The notes: generated from the sequence alone by a model not told the origin. Shown: positions 1 through 6,223, counted from the stretch's first letter. The stretch is 8,522 nt of DNA from Desulfovibrio sp. UBA6121 (GCA_002422505.1 DIVX01000105.1:23381-31902), one strand, 5' to 3'. Program-made: numbers and translations.

Positions 1-344
1 GCACCACCAACAACCGCATGGAGCTCATGGCGGTCATCGCCGCCCTGGAAAGCCTCAAGACCAAGAGCGCGGTAGAGCTCATAACCGACTCGCAATACGT
101 GAAAAAGGCCTTCACCGACCGCTGGCTCATCGGCTGGCAGAAAAACGGCTGGAAGACCGCCGCCAAGCAGCCGGTCAAGAATCAGGATTTGTGGAAGCGG
201 CTGGTGCCGCTCATCGACGCCCATGAGGTGAAGTGGCGCTGGGTGCGCGGCCACAGCGGCGACCCGGAGAACGAGCGCTGCGACGTGCTGGCGCGCGGCG
301 CGGCCAGCGGCCGCAACCTGCCGCCGGATGTGCAGCAGCCATAG
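1..344 (+). CDS. rnhA: Ribonuclease HI, 5'-truncated by window edge
   Basis: RNase HI cleaves the RNA strand of RNA-DNA hybrids in the cytoplasm (R-loops, residual primers). The reading frame is open from position 3 and gives 113 residues before the TAG at 342-344. The first visible residues, TTNNRMELMA, match the segment starting at residue 42 of the 155-residue E. coli enzyme, so about 41 N-terminal residues, including the first catalytic Asp, lie outside the window. The remaining catalytic set is present: Glu in RMEL (codon 21-23), Asp in TDSQYV (87-89), the His of RGHSG (252-254) and Asp in NERCDVLA (282-284). The basic-protrusion segment WQKNGWKTA and the PVKNQDLW stretch are also typical of bacterial type 1 RNase H. 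The ATG at 18 is internal and is not the true start. The visible part is intact. Identification is secure from the motifs. Confidence 0.95.
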   Translation, partial: TTNNRMELMAVIAALESLKTKSAVELITDSQYVKKAFTDRWLIGWQKNGWKTAAKQPVKNQDLWKRLVPLIDAHEVKWRWVRGHSGDPENERCDVLARGAASGRNLPPDVQQP

Positions 345-403
345 AAATCTTCTGGTCTGACCTTAAGCCACCAGCATTCAGGCCATATAGCCCCGCAACA
401 ATT

Positions 404-408
404 GAAGG
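404..408 (+). promoter_or_regulatory. Ribosome binding site deciding the methyltransferase start
   Basis: GAAGG lies 5 nt upstream of the ATG at 414. It supports that ATG over the in-frame TTG at 402, which overlaps this motif and has no Shine-Dalgarno sequence of its own at a suitable distance. The 69-bp gap behind it (345-413) holds no clear terminator. A weak -10-like TATAGC at 386-391 has only a 3/6 -35 match (TTAAGC, 363-368) at 17-bp spacing, so a promoter here is possible but not convincing. Confidence 0.5.
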
Positions 409-413
409 CAACA

Positions 414-989
414 ATGGAGAACAAGGCCAAGACCAACCCCAGGGACTGCCACGTCTGCCCAGCTGAACGGGCCGGCTGGCTCTCCACTTCACTGCGTCGG
501 CTGATCCACAATCCCGAAGCCATCCTCCGGGGGCTTGTCCGCAAAGGCGAGACCGTTATGGATATTGGCTGCGGGCCTGGTTTCTTCACGCTGCCCATGG
601 CCCGCATGGTTGGCAAGGATGGTACCGTCGCAGCCATTGACCTTCAGCAGGCAATGCTCAACAACATGCTTCAACGCGCCGAGCGAGCGGGCCTCCGGCC
701 CCGCATCCAGCCAATCTTATGCTCTGAAGCATCACTAGTTTACAGCGGCCCGGCGGACTTCGCCTTGGCCTTTTACATGGCGCACGAGGTTCCAGACGTC
801 GCTCGGTTCCTGGACGAAATCCACGGACGGCTCAAACCACAGGGGAAGTTGCTGCTGGTGGAGCCCAAATTCCATGTCCGGGCCGAAGCATTCAATAAAA
901 CGGTTAGGAGCGCCTGCGAGGCCGGATTCCACATCGTGTCCGAACCCCAAGTCGGTCTCAGCAGGGCAGCAGTTTTCTCCCGCAACTAG
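414..989 (+). CDS. Class I SAM-dependent methyltransferase
   Basis: This 191-residue cytoplasmic protein has a Rossmann-type methyltransferase fold. Motif I is VMDIGCGPGFFT (residues 48-59) and the acidic residue that would hold the SAM ribose is D76 in AAIDLQ. Motif IV-like PADFALAF is at about 113-120, and the late strand LLLVEPK is near 146-152. The N-terminus has a CxxCP pair (C12, C15) followed by an LRRLIHNPEAIL helix (28-39), an arrangement I associate with a family of small uncharacterised methyltransferases in anaerobes. The substrate cannot be read from the sequence. The chosen start is supported by GAAGG 5 nt upstream. It lies 69 bp after rnhA and converges on the minus-strand oxidoreductase, sharing 4 bp with it at the stop codons. 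Base composition is visibly less GC-rich than its neighbours, and it uses TTA (717) and CTA (735) leucine codons, which suggests later acquisition. Confidence 0.85.
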   Translation: MENKAKTNPRDCHVCPAERAGWLSTSLRRLIHNPEAILRGLVRKGETVMDIGCGPGFFTLPMARMVGKDGTVAAIDLQQAMLNNMLQRAERAGLRPRIQPILCSEASLVYSGPADFALAFYMAHEVPDVARFLDEIHGRLKPQGKLLLVEPKFHVRAEAFNKTVRSACEAGFHIVSEPQVGLSRAAVFSRN

Positions 990-2170
990 CCCAGCACCTC
1001 GGCCCCCCATTCCCAGCGCTTGGGCAACAGCAGCTTGAACGAGCGCCTGCCGTGGACCATTTGCGCCAGGGCCGCCGGGGCGCAATGCACAAAGCCCTTG
1101 AGCGGCGCGGGCCCGAAGTGCTGCAAGGCCGCAAAGAGCAGCCAGCGCAAGCGGTTGGACCACACAAGCTCCGGCCGCACGCTGCGCGAGAGCAGGCCCT
1201 CGTACTCCCGGCCCGCATCGGCCCCGGTTTCCAGCGCGCGGCACAGGGCCGCGCCCGCGTGGGCCCCGGTGGCCAGGGCGTAGAAAATGCCCTCGCCGAA
1301 AAGCGGCTCCACAAAGCCCCCGGCATCGCCCGCCAGCAAAAGCCGCCCGCCGCTGGGCCGGGCCAGGGCGTTGCCGTAGGGCAGCGGGTGTCCGCGCAGG
1401 GGCACGCTTTCCGGCTGGCGCACGCCCAGCAGGCGCAAATAGTCGAGAAAGATTGCGCCGAAGTCGCGCTCGCTGCGCCGCAGGCCGCAAATGCCCACCT
1501 TGGGCCCGCGCGGGCCGGGAAACACCCAGCCATAGCCCGCCCCCGGCACGCAGGGTCCGCCCACGTGCAGTTCCGGCACGTCCACGCCGCGCGGAAACTG
1601 GCCTGGGCCAGCGCCCACGGGCAACTCCACTTCTATGGCCGCGGCCAGGTTGCGCTTCCAGGCGGCGCGGTCCACGCCAAGGGCCCGCCGGGTGACGGAG
1701 TTCGCGCCGTCGGCCCCGATGACGAAGCGCGCGCGCAGGGTCTCGCCGTCGCGAAAGGTCAGCGCGCCCGCCTGGGCGTCGCAGGCGGAGACTTCGCGTT
1801 CGGGCAGCAGCACGGCCCCGCGCGCCAGGGCCAGGTCCAGCAGCAGCGCGTCAAAGGCCGGGCGGTCGATAAACCGGAAAGGTTCCGCCGCCGCCCCGCG
1901 CGCCAGCTCGCCCCCCTGGTGCAGGAAGCGGTAGCAGGCCGAACGGTGGAACAGCCCGCCGCGCAGGGCAAGCGCCGCCTCGTCCAGGCCGAAGATCCGC
2001 GCCAGGGCGTCCATGCTCTTGCCCGTAAGCAGACCGCCGCAAAGCTTGTGCCGGGGATGGGCGGCGCGTTCCGCCAGGCCGACGCGATGCCCGCGCCCGG
2101 CCAGCACCATGGCGGCGGCGCAGCCTGCGGGCCCTGCTCCGGCCACCAGCACGTCAAACTCCTTGACCAC
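986..2170 (-). CDS. Geranylgeranyl reductase family FAD-dependent oxidoreductase
   Basis: The 394-residue flavoprotein belongs to the geranylgeranyl reductase (GGR) family, whose members use reduced FAD to saturate isoprenoid double bonds in lipids, quinones or pigments. Visible marks in order are: the FAD dinucleotide motif GAGPAG (11-16) with ribose-binding E34; the family HKLCGG segment (41-46); GADGANS (152-158); the substrate-side YGWVFPG motif (213-219) typical of GGRs; and the second FAD motif LLLAGDAGGFVEP (277-289). The length is normal for the family. The GTG at 2170 is preferred over the TTG at 2182 because GGAGG sits 5 nt upstream of the GTG, and the TTG immediately abuts that motif. 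It is transcribed alone on the minus strand, divergent from the HAD/HD-GYP pair. Its stop (986-988) overlaps that of the convergent methyltransferase. The substrate is unknown; menaquinone side-chain saturation is one inference. Other FAD monooxygenase-like families are less likely given the CGG and WVFP motifs. Confidence 0.85.
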   Translation of the reverse strand: MVKEFDVLVAGAGPAGCAAAMVLAGRGHRVGLAERAAHPRHKLCGGLLTGKSMDALARIFGLDEAALALRGGLFHRSACYRFLHQGGELARGAAAEPFRFIDRPAFDALLLDLALARGAVLLPEREVSACDAQAGALTFRDGETLRARFVIGADGANSVTRRALGVDRAAWKRNLAAAIEVELPVGAGPGQFPRGVDVPELHVGGPCVPGAGYGWVFPGPRGPKVGICGLRRSERDFGAIFLDYLRLLGVRQPESVPLRGHPLPYGNALARPSGGRLLLAGDAGGFVEPLFGEGIFYALATGAHAGAALCRALETGADAGREYEGLLSRSVRPELVWSNRLRWLLFAALQHFGPAPLKGFVHCAPAALAQMVHGRRSFKLLLPKRWEWGAEVLG

Positions 2171-2191
2171 GGCTCCCTCCAACCGTACAAA
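2163..2191 (+). promoter_or_regulatory. Candidate sigma-70 promoter for the HAD/HD-GYP operon
   Basis: TTGACC (2163-2168, 5/6 match to TTGACA) and TACAAA (2186-2191, 4/6 match to TATAAT) are separated by exactly 17 bp on the plus strand. Transcription would start near 2198, leaving a leader of about 78 nt before the HAD gene. The -35 box lies inside the first codons of the divergent GGR gene and the spacer covers that gene's ribosome binding site. The remaining divergent region (to 2275) contains a perfect 8-bp palindrome GTGCGCAC (2211-2218) and a short GCGCG/CGCGC hairpin (2225-2241). Either could be an operator, but no known regulator is recognisable. I saw no convincing minus-strand promoter here. 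Confidence 0.4.
2176..2180 (-). promoter_or_regulatory. Ribosome binding site of the GGR-family gene
   Basis: GGAGG on the minus strand lies 5 nt upstream of the GTG start at 2170. It is the main reason for choosing that start over the TTG at 2182, which lies immediately before this motif. Confidence 0.6.
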
Positions 2192-2275
2192 TTTCTGCGA
2201 CCATCAAGGCGTGCGCACCGTGTAGCGCGCCCCTGCCGCGCAAGCAAGACCCCCCTGCCCCCTCAAGAGGTGACG

Positions 2276-2968
2276 ATGACCAGCCCCAGAGCCCCGTTTG
2301 ACGCCCTGCTTTTCGACTTCGACGGCACCCTTTCGAGGCTGACCATCGACTTCACCCGGCTGCGCCGCAAGGTCTCCGCCCTGGCCGAGGCCTTCCTGGG
2401 CGAAGAACCGGAGCCCTCCGAACTGCCCGTGCTGGAGTGGCTCGACGTCATCGCCGAAGAGATTGCCCACATGGACGAGGACCTGGCCAAGCAGTTCCAC
2501 ACGCGCGGGCGCTTCATCGTGCAGGCCACGGAGCTGGACGCCGCCCGCGACGCCGAGCTGTTCGACTTCACCCGGCCCATGCTGCTTTCCCTGCGCGCGG
2601 CGGGCGTCAAAACAGGCGTGCTTACGCGCAACTCCACCGCTGCGGTCAAATCCGTGTTCCCAGACATATCCTCCTGCTGCGACGCCTTCATGGCCCGGGA
2701 GGACACGCCCAACGTAAAGCCCCACCCGGACCACGCCCTGGGCCTTTTGGAGCGCCTGGCCGTTGCACCGGGCAGCGCCCTGCTGGTGGGCGATCATCCC
2801 CTGGACATGGAAACCGCGCGCCGCGCCGGGCTGGCCAGCGCCGCCGTAACCAGCGGGCACTGCGAGCGCCAGGCCCTGCAAGAGGCCCGGCCCGACTATC
2901 TGGTCCAGGACTGCCGCGAGCTGCTTTCGGTCCTCTCCGGCCTTTCCCTGCTGCCGAAACTTTCATAG
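2276..2968 (+). CDS. HAD-superfamily phosphatase (phosphoglycolate phosphatase-like)
   Basis: This 230-residue cytoplasmic hydrolase has all four haloacid dehalogenase motifs. Motif I is LLFDFDGT, with nucleophile D14 and acid/base D16. Motif II is VLTRNS (T117), motif III is NVKPHP (K148), and motif IV is VGDHPLDMETARRAG, with Mg-binding D173 and D177. Residues of about 20-95 form a helical C1-type cap, as in phosphoglycolate phosphatase and other small phosphomonoesterases. The enzyme would use an aspartyl-phosphate intermediate on a small phosphorylated metabolite; the specific substrate cannot be assigned. The ATG at 2276 has AAGAGG 5 nt upstream. The frame stays open far upstream through the antisense of the GGR gene, but that extension is not coding. 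The HD-GYP gene starts 31 bp downstream with its own strong ribosome binding site, so the two are probably cotranscribed. Whether the phosphatase has any role in nucleotide signalling is speculative. Confidence 0.88.
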   Translation: MTSPRAPFDALLFDFDGTLSRLTIDFTRLRRKVSALAEAFLGEEPEPSELPVLEWLDVIAEEIAHMDEDLAKQFHTRGRFIVQATELDAARDAELFDFTRPMLLSLRAAGVKTGVLTRNSTAAVKSVFPDISSCCDAFMAREDTPNVKPHPDHALGLLERLAVAPGSALLVGDHPLDMETARRAGLASAAVTSGHCERQALQEARPDYLVQDCRELLSVLSGLSLLPKLS

Positions 2969-2999
2969 CCCCGAAGCGCACAGGGGGAGGACCAGCACC

Positions 3000-4163
3000 A
3001 TGGAACAGCGGATCAAGCGCACGGCGCTCAAACCCGGCATGTACGTGGTGGGGCACGGCCAAGGCAGCTTCGGCCAGCCGCTGGTGCGCGTGGGCAAGCC
3101 CATTTTGACCCTGGCCGACATTGACGCCCTGGTGCCGCCGGAGGTGGAGGACGTGGTCATAGAGACCAGCGTCAACATCTCCCTCTTGGGCCAGCAGCGC
3201 CCTGTGGGCGTGCCCATCACCACCGGCATGGGCGACGAACTGCCCATAGCCCGCAAGCTTTACGCCAACGCGCTGAACCATGTGAAGAGCTTTGTGGACG
3301 ACGTGCGCCGCGGCACGGACATCGACTGCAGCAAGGCCAGACCCCTTGTGGAGAACTTCATCGAGAGCGTGTTCCGCAACGAGAACGCCGCCGTCACCCT
3401 GTTCAAGCTGCGCGGCTTCGACGAATACACCTACACCCACTCCATCAACGTAAGCCTCTTGGGCATTCTGCTGGGCAAGCACCTGGGCCTGGAGAAAGAC
3501 GCGCTGCTCAAGCTCGGCATGGCGGGCATGTACCACGATGTAGGCAAGGCGCGCATTCCAGAGGCCGTGCTGAACAAGCCCGGCAAGCTCACCGAGGCCG
3601 AGTTCCAGCTCATGAAAACCCACCCCCTGGAAGGCTACAAAATTCTCATGGGCCAGAAGGACCTGGACCAGGAGATTCTGCGCGCCGTGCTGGAGCACCA
3701 CGAACGCTACGACGGCACCGGCTACCCGCGCGCCCTGACCGGGGAGGGCATTGGCCGCTTCTCGCGCATCATCGCCGTGGTGGACGTATACGACGCCCTC
3801 ACCAGCAGGCGCGTGTACAAAGACGCCATGGCCCCGGCCAAGGCCCTGGGCATGATGTACCAGTGGCGCGACAAGGACTTCACCCCCCAGGCCATAGAGA
3901 GCTTCATCCGCTGCATCGGGGTGTTTCCCGTGGGCAGTTTTGTGCGGCTTTCCGGCGGGGAGTATGGCATTGTGGCCAGCGTGAACCCCCAGCGCCCCAC
4001 CAAGCCGGAGGTGAAAGTGGTGCTGGACGCCAAGATGCGCCCGCAGATTCCCCGCGTGCTGGACCTGTGGCAACTGGAGCAGACGCCCCAGGCGCAAGAC
4101 ATCGCCCAGGTGCTCAATCCTGCCGAGTACAAGATCGACCTGGAATCTTTTTTCCTCTCCTAG
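3000..4163 (+). CDS. Cyclic-di-GMP phosphodiesterase, DUF3391 plus HD-GYP domains
   Basis: The 387-residue protein likely hydrolyses the second messenger cyclic-di-GMP to pGpG and/or GMP. The N-terminal 100 or so residues, starting IKRTALKPGMYV, resemble the DUF3391 domain often fused to HD-GYP. The HD-GYP domain (about 135-300) carries the metal-binding and signature residues: H147 (YTHSINV), H179-D180 (YHDVGK), H208 (KTHP), H233-H234 with the GYP loop HHERYDGTGYP (233-243), and D262/D265 in VVDVYDALTS. The set looks complete, so an active enzyme is expected. The C-terminal tail (about 310-387, VGSFVRLSGGEYGIV) is the usual extension of this subfamily. There is no signal peptide, membrane segment or receiver domain. 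GGAGG (2986-2990) is 9 nt before the ATG. The gene follows the HAD gene by 31 bp and precedes the hook genes by 107 bp. Lower cyclic-di-GMP normally favours motility, so the location is suggestive, but cotranscription with fliK is not shown. Confidence 0.93.
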   Translation: MEQRIKRTALKPGMYVVGHGQGSFGQPLVRVGKPILTLADIDALVPPEVEDVVIETSVNISLLGQQRPVGVPITTGMGDELPIARKLYANALNHVKSFVDDVRRGTDIDCSKARPLVENFIESVFRNENAAVTLFKLRGFDEYTYTHSINVSLLGILLGKHLGLEKDALLKLGMAGMYHDVGKARIPEAVLNKPGKLTEAEFQLMKTHPLEGYKILMGQKDLDQEILRAVLEHHERYDGTGYPRALTGEGIGRFSRIIAVVDVYDALTSRRVYKDAMAPAKALGMMYQWRDKDFTPQAIESFIRCIGVFPVGSFVRLSGGEYGIVASVNPQRPTKPEVKVVLDAKMRPQIPRVLDLWQLEQTPQAQDIAQVLNPAEYKIDLESFFLS

Positions 4164-4196
4164 GGCCGGGCGGCAGCTTTTGCCGCTCCCGTCCTA
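4161..4196 (+). terminator. Hairpin at the 3' end of the HD-GYP gene, possible terminator
   Basis: A 6-bp perfect stem, GCGGCA (4170-4175) with TGCCGC (4181-4186), has a 5-nt loop GCTTT. It is extended by GG/CC across a one-base bulge and, beyond an internal loop, by TAGG (4161-4164) pairing with CCTA (4193-4196). The outer arm includes the HD-GYP stop codon. No T-tract follows, so this is a poor intrinsic terminator by the standard model. It could instead attenuate read-through or stabilise the 3' end of the transcript. Confidence 0.4.
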
Positions 4197-4228
4197 AGCC
4201 AAACCGCTGATATTACTGCATCGCACCT

Positions 4229-4245
4229 TTGGAACGGCTTTTGTA
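4229..4245 (+). promoter_or_regulatory. Sigma-54-like promoter upstream of fliK
   Basis: TTGGAACG-GCTT-TTGTA matches the RpoN consensus (YTGGCACG-N4-TTGCW) at nearly every defined base. GG at 4231-4232 is followed after exactly 10 bp by GT at 4243-4244, where the consensus has GC. The departures are A for C in the -24 block and T for C at -12. The predicted transcription start is near 4256, giving a leader of only about 15 nt with the Shine-Dalgarno at its front. Hook genes are RpoN-dependent in many polarly flagellated bacteria. An enhancer-binding-protein site would be expected upstream, inside the HD-GYP coding end, but I cannot identify one. Confidence 0.5.
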
Positions 4246-4260
4246 CGTATGCCGGTCAAA

Positions 4261-4264
4261 GGAG
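4261..4264 (+). promoter_or_regulatory. Ribosome binding site deciding the fliK start
   Basis: GGAG, within AAAGGAGC, lies 6 nt before the ATG at 4271. It fixes that ATG as the start in preference to the in-frame TTG at 4229, which falls inside the sigma-54-like promoter and has no ribosome binding site. Confidence 0.7.
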
Positions 4265-4270
4265 CATTCC

Positions 4271-6202
4271 ATGCAGGAAGTCACCTCAGCCGAGACCAAG
4301 ACCAGCACCATCTTCGACCAGCTGCGCTCAAGCGTCCTGGTCGACACCTCTTCCAAGTCGCGCGCCTTTTCGGACTTTCTGGGCCTTATGTCCCAGCCCG
4401 CAGCGACCACCGGAACGCAGAGCCAGGGTGCTGTCACTCAAATAAATTCCACCCTGGAAACCAGCACCGGCGTCTGCCTTCCCGTGGCGGCGGCGCTCAG
4501 CGTACCCCTGGCCCAAGCCCTTGAAGAGAATTCCCCGGTCCAGAGCGCAGCCGACACCCTGGCCGCCACCAACGGCACCGCCGCAACCAATACCGCCAGC
4601 GCCAGCATTGCCGCCGCCAGCGCCAGCGCGGGAACCAGCGCCGTCGCCAGCGCAGCCAGCGCAGCCAGCGCAACAGTGGCCAGCACGTCAGCAGCCAGCA
4701 CAGCCAGCGCAGCAGCAGGCGCTACCGCCTCCGCAGCCAAGAAGGCCCTCAGCTCGCAAAGCCGCAACGCCGCAAGCGAGACCCTGTCCAGCACGGCCAA
4801 GAACGCGCCCGTCTCGCGCGAGGCCTTTGAGAAGGCCAAGCCCCTGCTCGCCAAGGCCGGCGTAAGCGATACCGAAATGGCCGACCTGGCCGCGCGTGTG
4901 CAGGCGGGCTCCCTCACCTGGGGGCAGCTGGTGCAAAGCGTGGGCAACCACATGACCGGCGCGAAGAAGACAGTGGCGCTCTCCGCCAGCGAAACCACAG
5001 AATTGCAGACCACGTTCCAGAAGCTCGGCTTCGCCACGGACGTTTCCAGCCAGATGGCCAAGTCCACCGCCAGCGGCGACGGGCTCAAGGCCCTTTCAAG
5101 CCTGCAGAACAAGCTTGAAACCCTGCAGGATGACAGCACGCTTGGCATCAGCAAGGAGCAGTTCAGCACCTTCTTCAAGGCCATGAACGTGCCCGGCGAA
5201 ACCGCCGCCAAGCTCACCCAGCTGCTGGGGCCGGAAAGCACCGTGGCCGACATGAAGAACGCCCTGGCGCAGATAAGCCAGGCCATGCAGGACCAGCGCG
5301 CCAAGACCACGGCGAGCGATACCGAACTGGCCAAGAGCCTGGGCAAGCTCATGAAGGACGACACGGCCAAGGCCGCCCGCGACACCAAGCAGACCGCCGA
5401 GGCCACTTCCAGCTCTTCCGACGCCAAGGTGGGCTTTGAGCTCAAGACCAAGGACACCAACGACACCGCCTGGTTCGACCAGCGCGAGAAGACCTCACAG
5501 CAGAAGTCCGGCGAGAAGGCCAACGACGACGCCTGGCGCAGCTTCACCTCCAAGGTGCGCGCCGATGATACGACCCAGGCCAACGCCGCCGCAGGCGCCC
5601 AGCAGTCCGCCCAGGCCACGGCAACGGCCTTTGCCGCTGGCAAGGAATCGTCCCTTGAGGCCATGGCGCGCTCCGCCCAGAGCGTGAACGCCCAGCAGGG
5701 CAAGGCCGAGCTGGCCCAGCAGGCCAAGACCGTGGACAAGCCCCTGGCCCCCAAGGTGCTCGACCAGGTTTCCGAGGCCATGCTGAAGGACCTGGGCCAG
5801 GGCCGCAAGCAAATGACCATCCAGCTCGACCCGGAGAACCTCGGCAAGGCCCAGGTGGTGCTCCAGGTCAAGGGCAAAGAGATCAGCGCCCTCATCCAGG
5901 TGGAGGATTCCCAGACGGCGGCCATGCTTTCCTCCAACATGGAGAGCCTGAAGAAGACCCTGGAGGACCAGGGCCTCACCGTGCAGAACCTGGAAGTGCA
6001 GGCCGGGCTCACCTCCAATCAGGAAAAGCAAACCGCCTTCAGCGCCGACCAGCACAACCAGGCCCAGGAACGGCAGGAACTTTCGCGCCTGTTCTCGCAA
6101 CTGCGCATGATGCGCGACGATGGCGGCGACATGGCCCCGGATATGCAGAATATGCATATGCAGGCAATTCTTGCCGACCAGGGCCTGCACATAGTGGCCT
6201 AG
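4271..6202 (+). CDS. fliK: Flagellar hook-length control protein FliK
   Basis: FliK is exported during hook assembly, measures hook length and switches the flagellar type III apparatus from rod/hook to filament substrates. The 643-residue product is longer than the roughly 400-residue enteric protein, but the size varies widely. The conserved Flg_hook domain is near the C-terminus (about 500-590), with the diagnostic QLDPENLGKAQVVLQV segment (518-533, LDPENLG at 519-525) followed by ISALIQVED and a helix MESLKKTLEDQGL. After it comes a polar tail rich in Gln and Met. The N-terminal half is low-complexity Ala/Ser/Thr and probably disordered, with a 9-bp tandem repeat at 4646-4672. The rest is helical and rich in Lys, Gln and Ala. 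There is no cleaved signal peptide, as expected for type III export. The start is set by GGAG 6 nt upstream. It lies 21 bp before flgD, in an operon with the hook cap. Confidence 0.9.
   Translation: MQEVTSAETKTSTIFDQLRSSVLVDTSSKSRAFSDFLGLMSQPAATTGTQSQGAVTQINSTLETSTGVCLPVAAALSVPLAQALEENSPVQSAADTLAATNGTAATNTASASIAAASASAGTSAVASAASAASATVASTSAASTASAAAGATASAAKKALSSQSRNAASETLSSTAKNAPVSREAFEKAKPLLAKAGVSDTEMADLAARVQAGSLTWGQLVQSVGNHMTGAKKTVALSASETTELQTTFQKLGFATDVSSQMAKSTASGDGLKALSSLQNKLETLQDDSTLGISKEQFSTFFKAMNVPGETAAKLTQLLGPESTVADMKNALAQISQAMQDQRAKTTASDTELAKSLGKLMKDDTAKAARDTKQTAEATSSSSDAKVGFELKTKDTNDTAWFDQREKTSQQKSGEKANDDAWRSFTSKVRADDTTQANAAAGAQQSAQATATAFAAGKESSLEAMARSAQSVNAQQGKAELAQQAKTVDKPLAPKVLDQVSEAMLKDLGQGRKQMTIQLDPENLGKAQVVLQVKGKEISALIQVEDSQTAAMLSSNMESLKKTLEDQGLTVQNLEVQAGLTSNQEKQTAFSADQHNQAQERQELSRLFSQLRMMRDDGGDMAPDMQNMHMQAILADQGLHIVA
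4646..4672 (+). repeat. Three perfect tandem copies of a 9-bp repeat in fliK
   Basis: GCCAGCGCA occurs three times head to tail, in frame, each copy coding Ala-Ser-Ala. It sits in a longer degenerate Ala/Ser/Thr tract (about 4560-4740) with further GCCAGC and GCAGCC units. Copy-number change by slippage would add or remove three residues without a frameshift. Confidence 0.85.
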
Positions 6203-6223
6203 GCCTAATCCAGGAGAACGATC

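Noticed and set aside
1052..2275. Long plus-strand open frame antisense to the GGR gene, in frame with the HAD gene
   Set aside because: It is a high-GC shadow frame. The opposite strand has a fully motif-supported flavoprotein, the antisense translation has no domain-like features, and the HAD gene has its own ribosome binding site and start at 2276.
2688..4097. 469-codon minus-strand open frame across the HD-GYP gene
   Set aside because: It is low-complexity antisense translation (many His, Gly, Ala, Val) opposite a gene with complete catalytic motifs, with no supporting ribosome binding site or family signature.
4229..4270. TTG-initiated 14-residue N-terminal extension of FliK
   Set aside because: The TTG lies inside the sigma-54-like promoter and has no ribosome binding site. 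The ATG at 4271 has a well-placed GGAG.
4560..4740. CRISPR-like or satellite array
   Set aside because: The repeat units are 3-9 bp, in frame and coding Ala/Ser; there are no spacers of constant length.
4438..6018. 526-codon minus-strand open frame across fliK
   Set aside because: Its Ala/Ser/Leu/Val-rich composition is simply the reverse complement of FliK's repetitive codons. It starts and ends inside fliK and matches no recognisable domain.
6196..6205. Perfect 10-bp palindrome GGCCTAGGCC at the fliK stop codon
   Set aside because: It is short and GC-rich, with no loop or T-tract, and sits between tightly spaced cotranscribed genes. Chance is a sufficient explanation.
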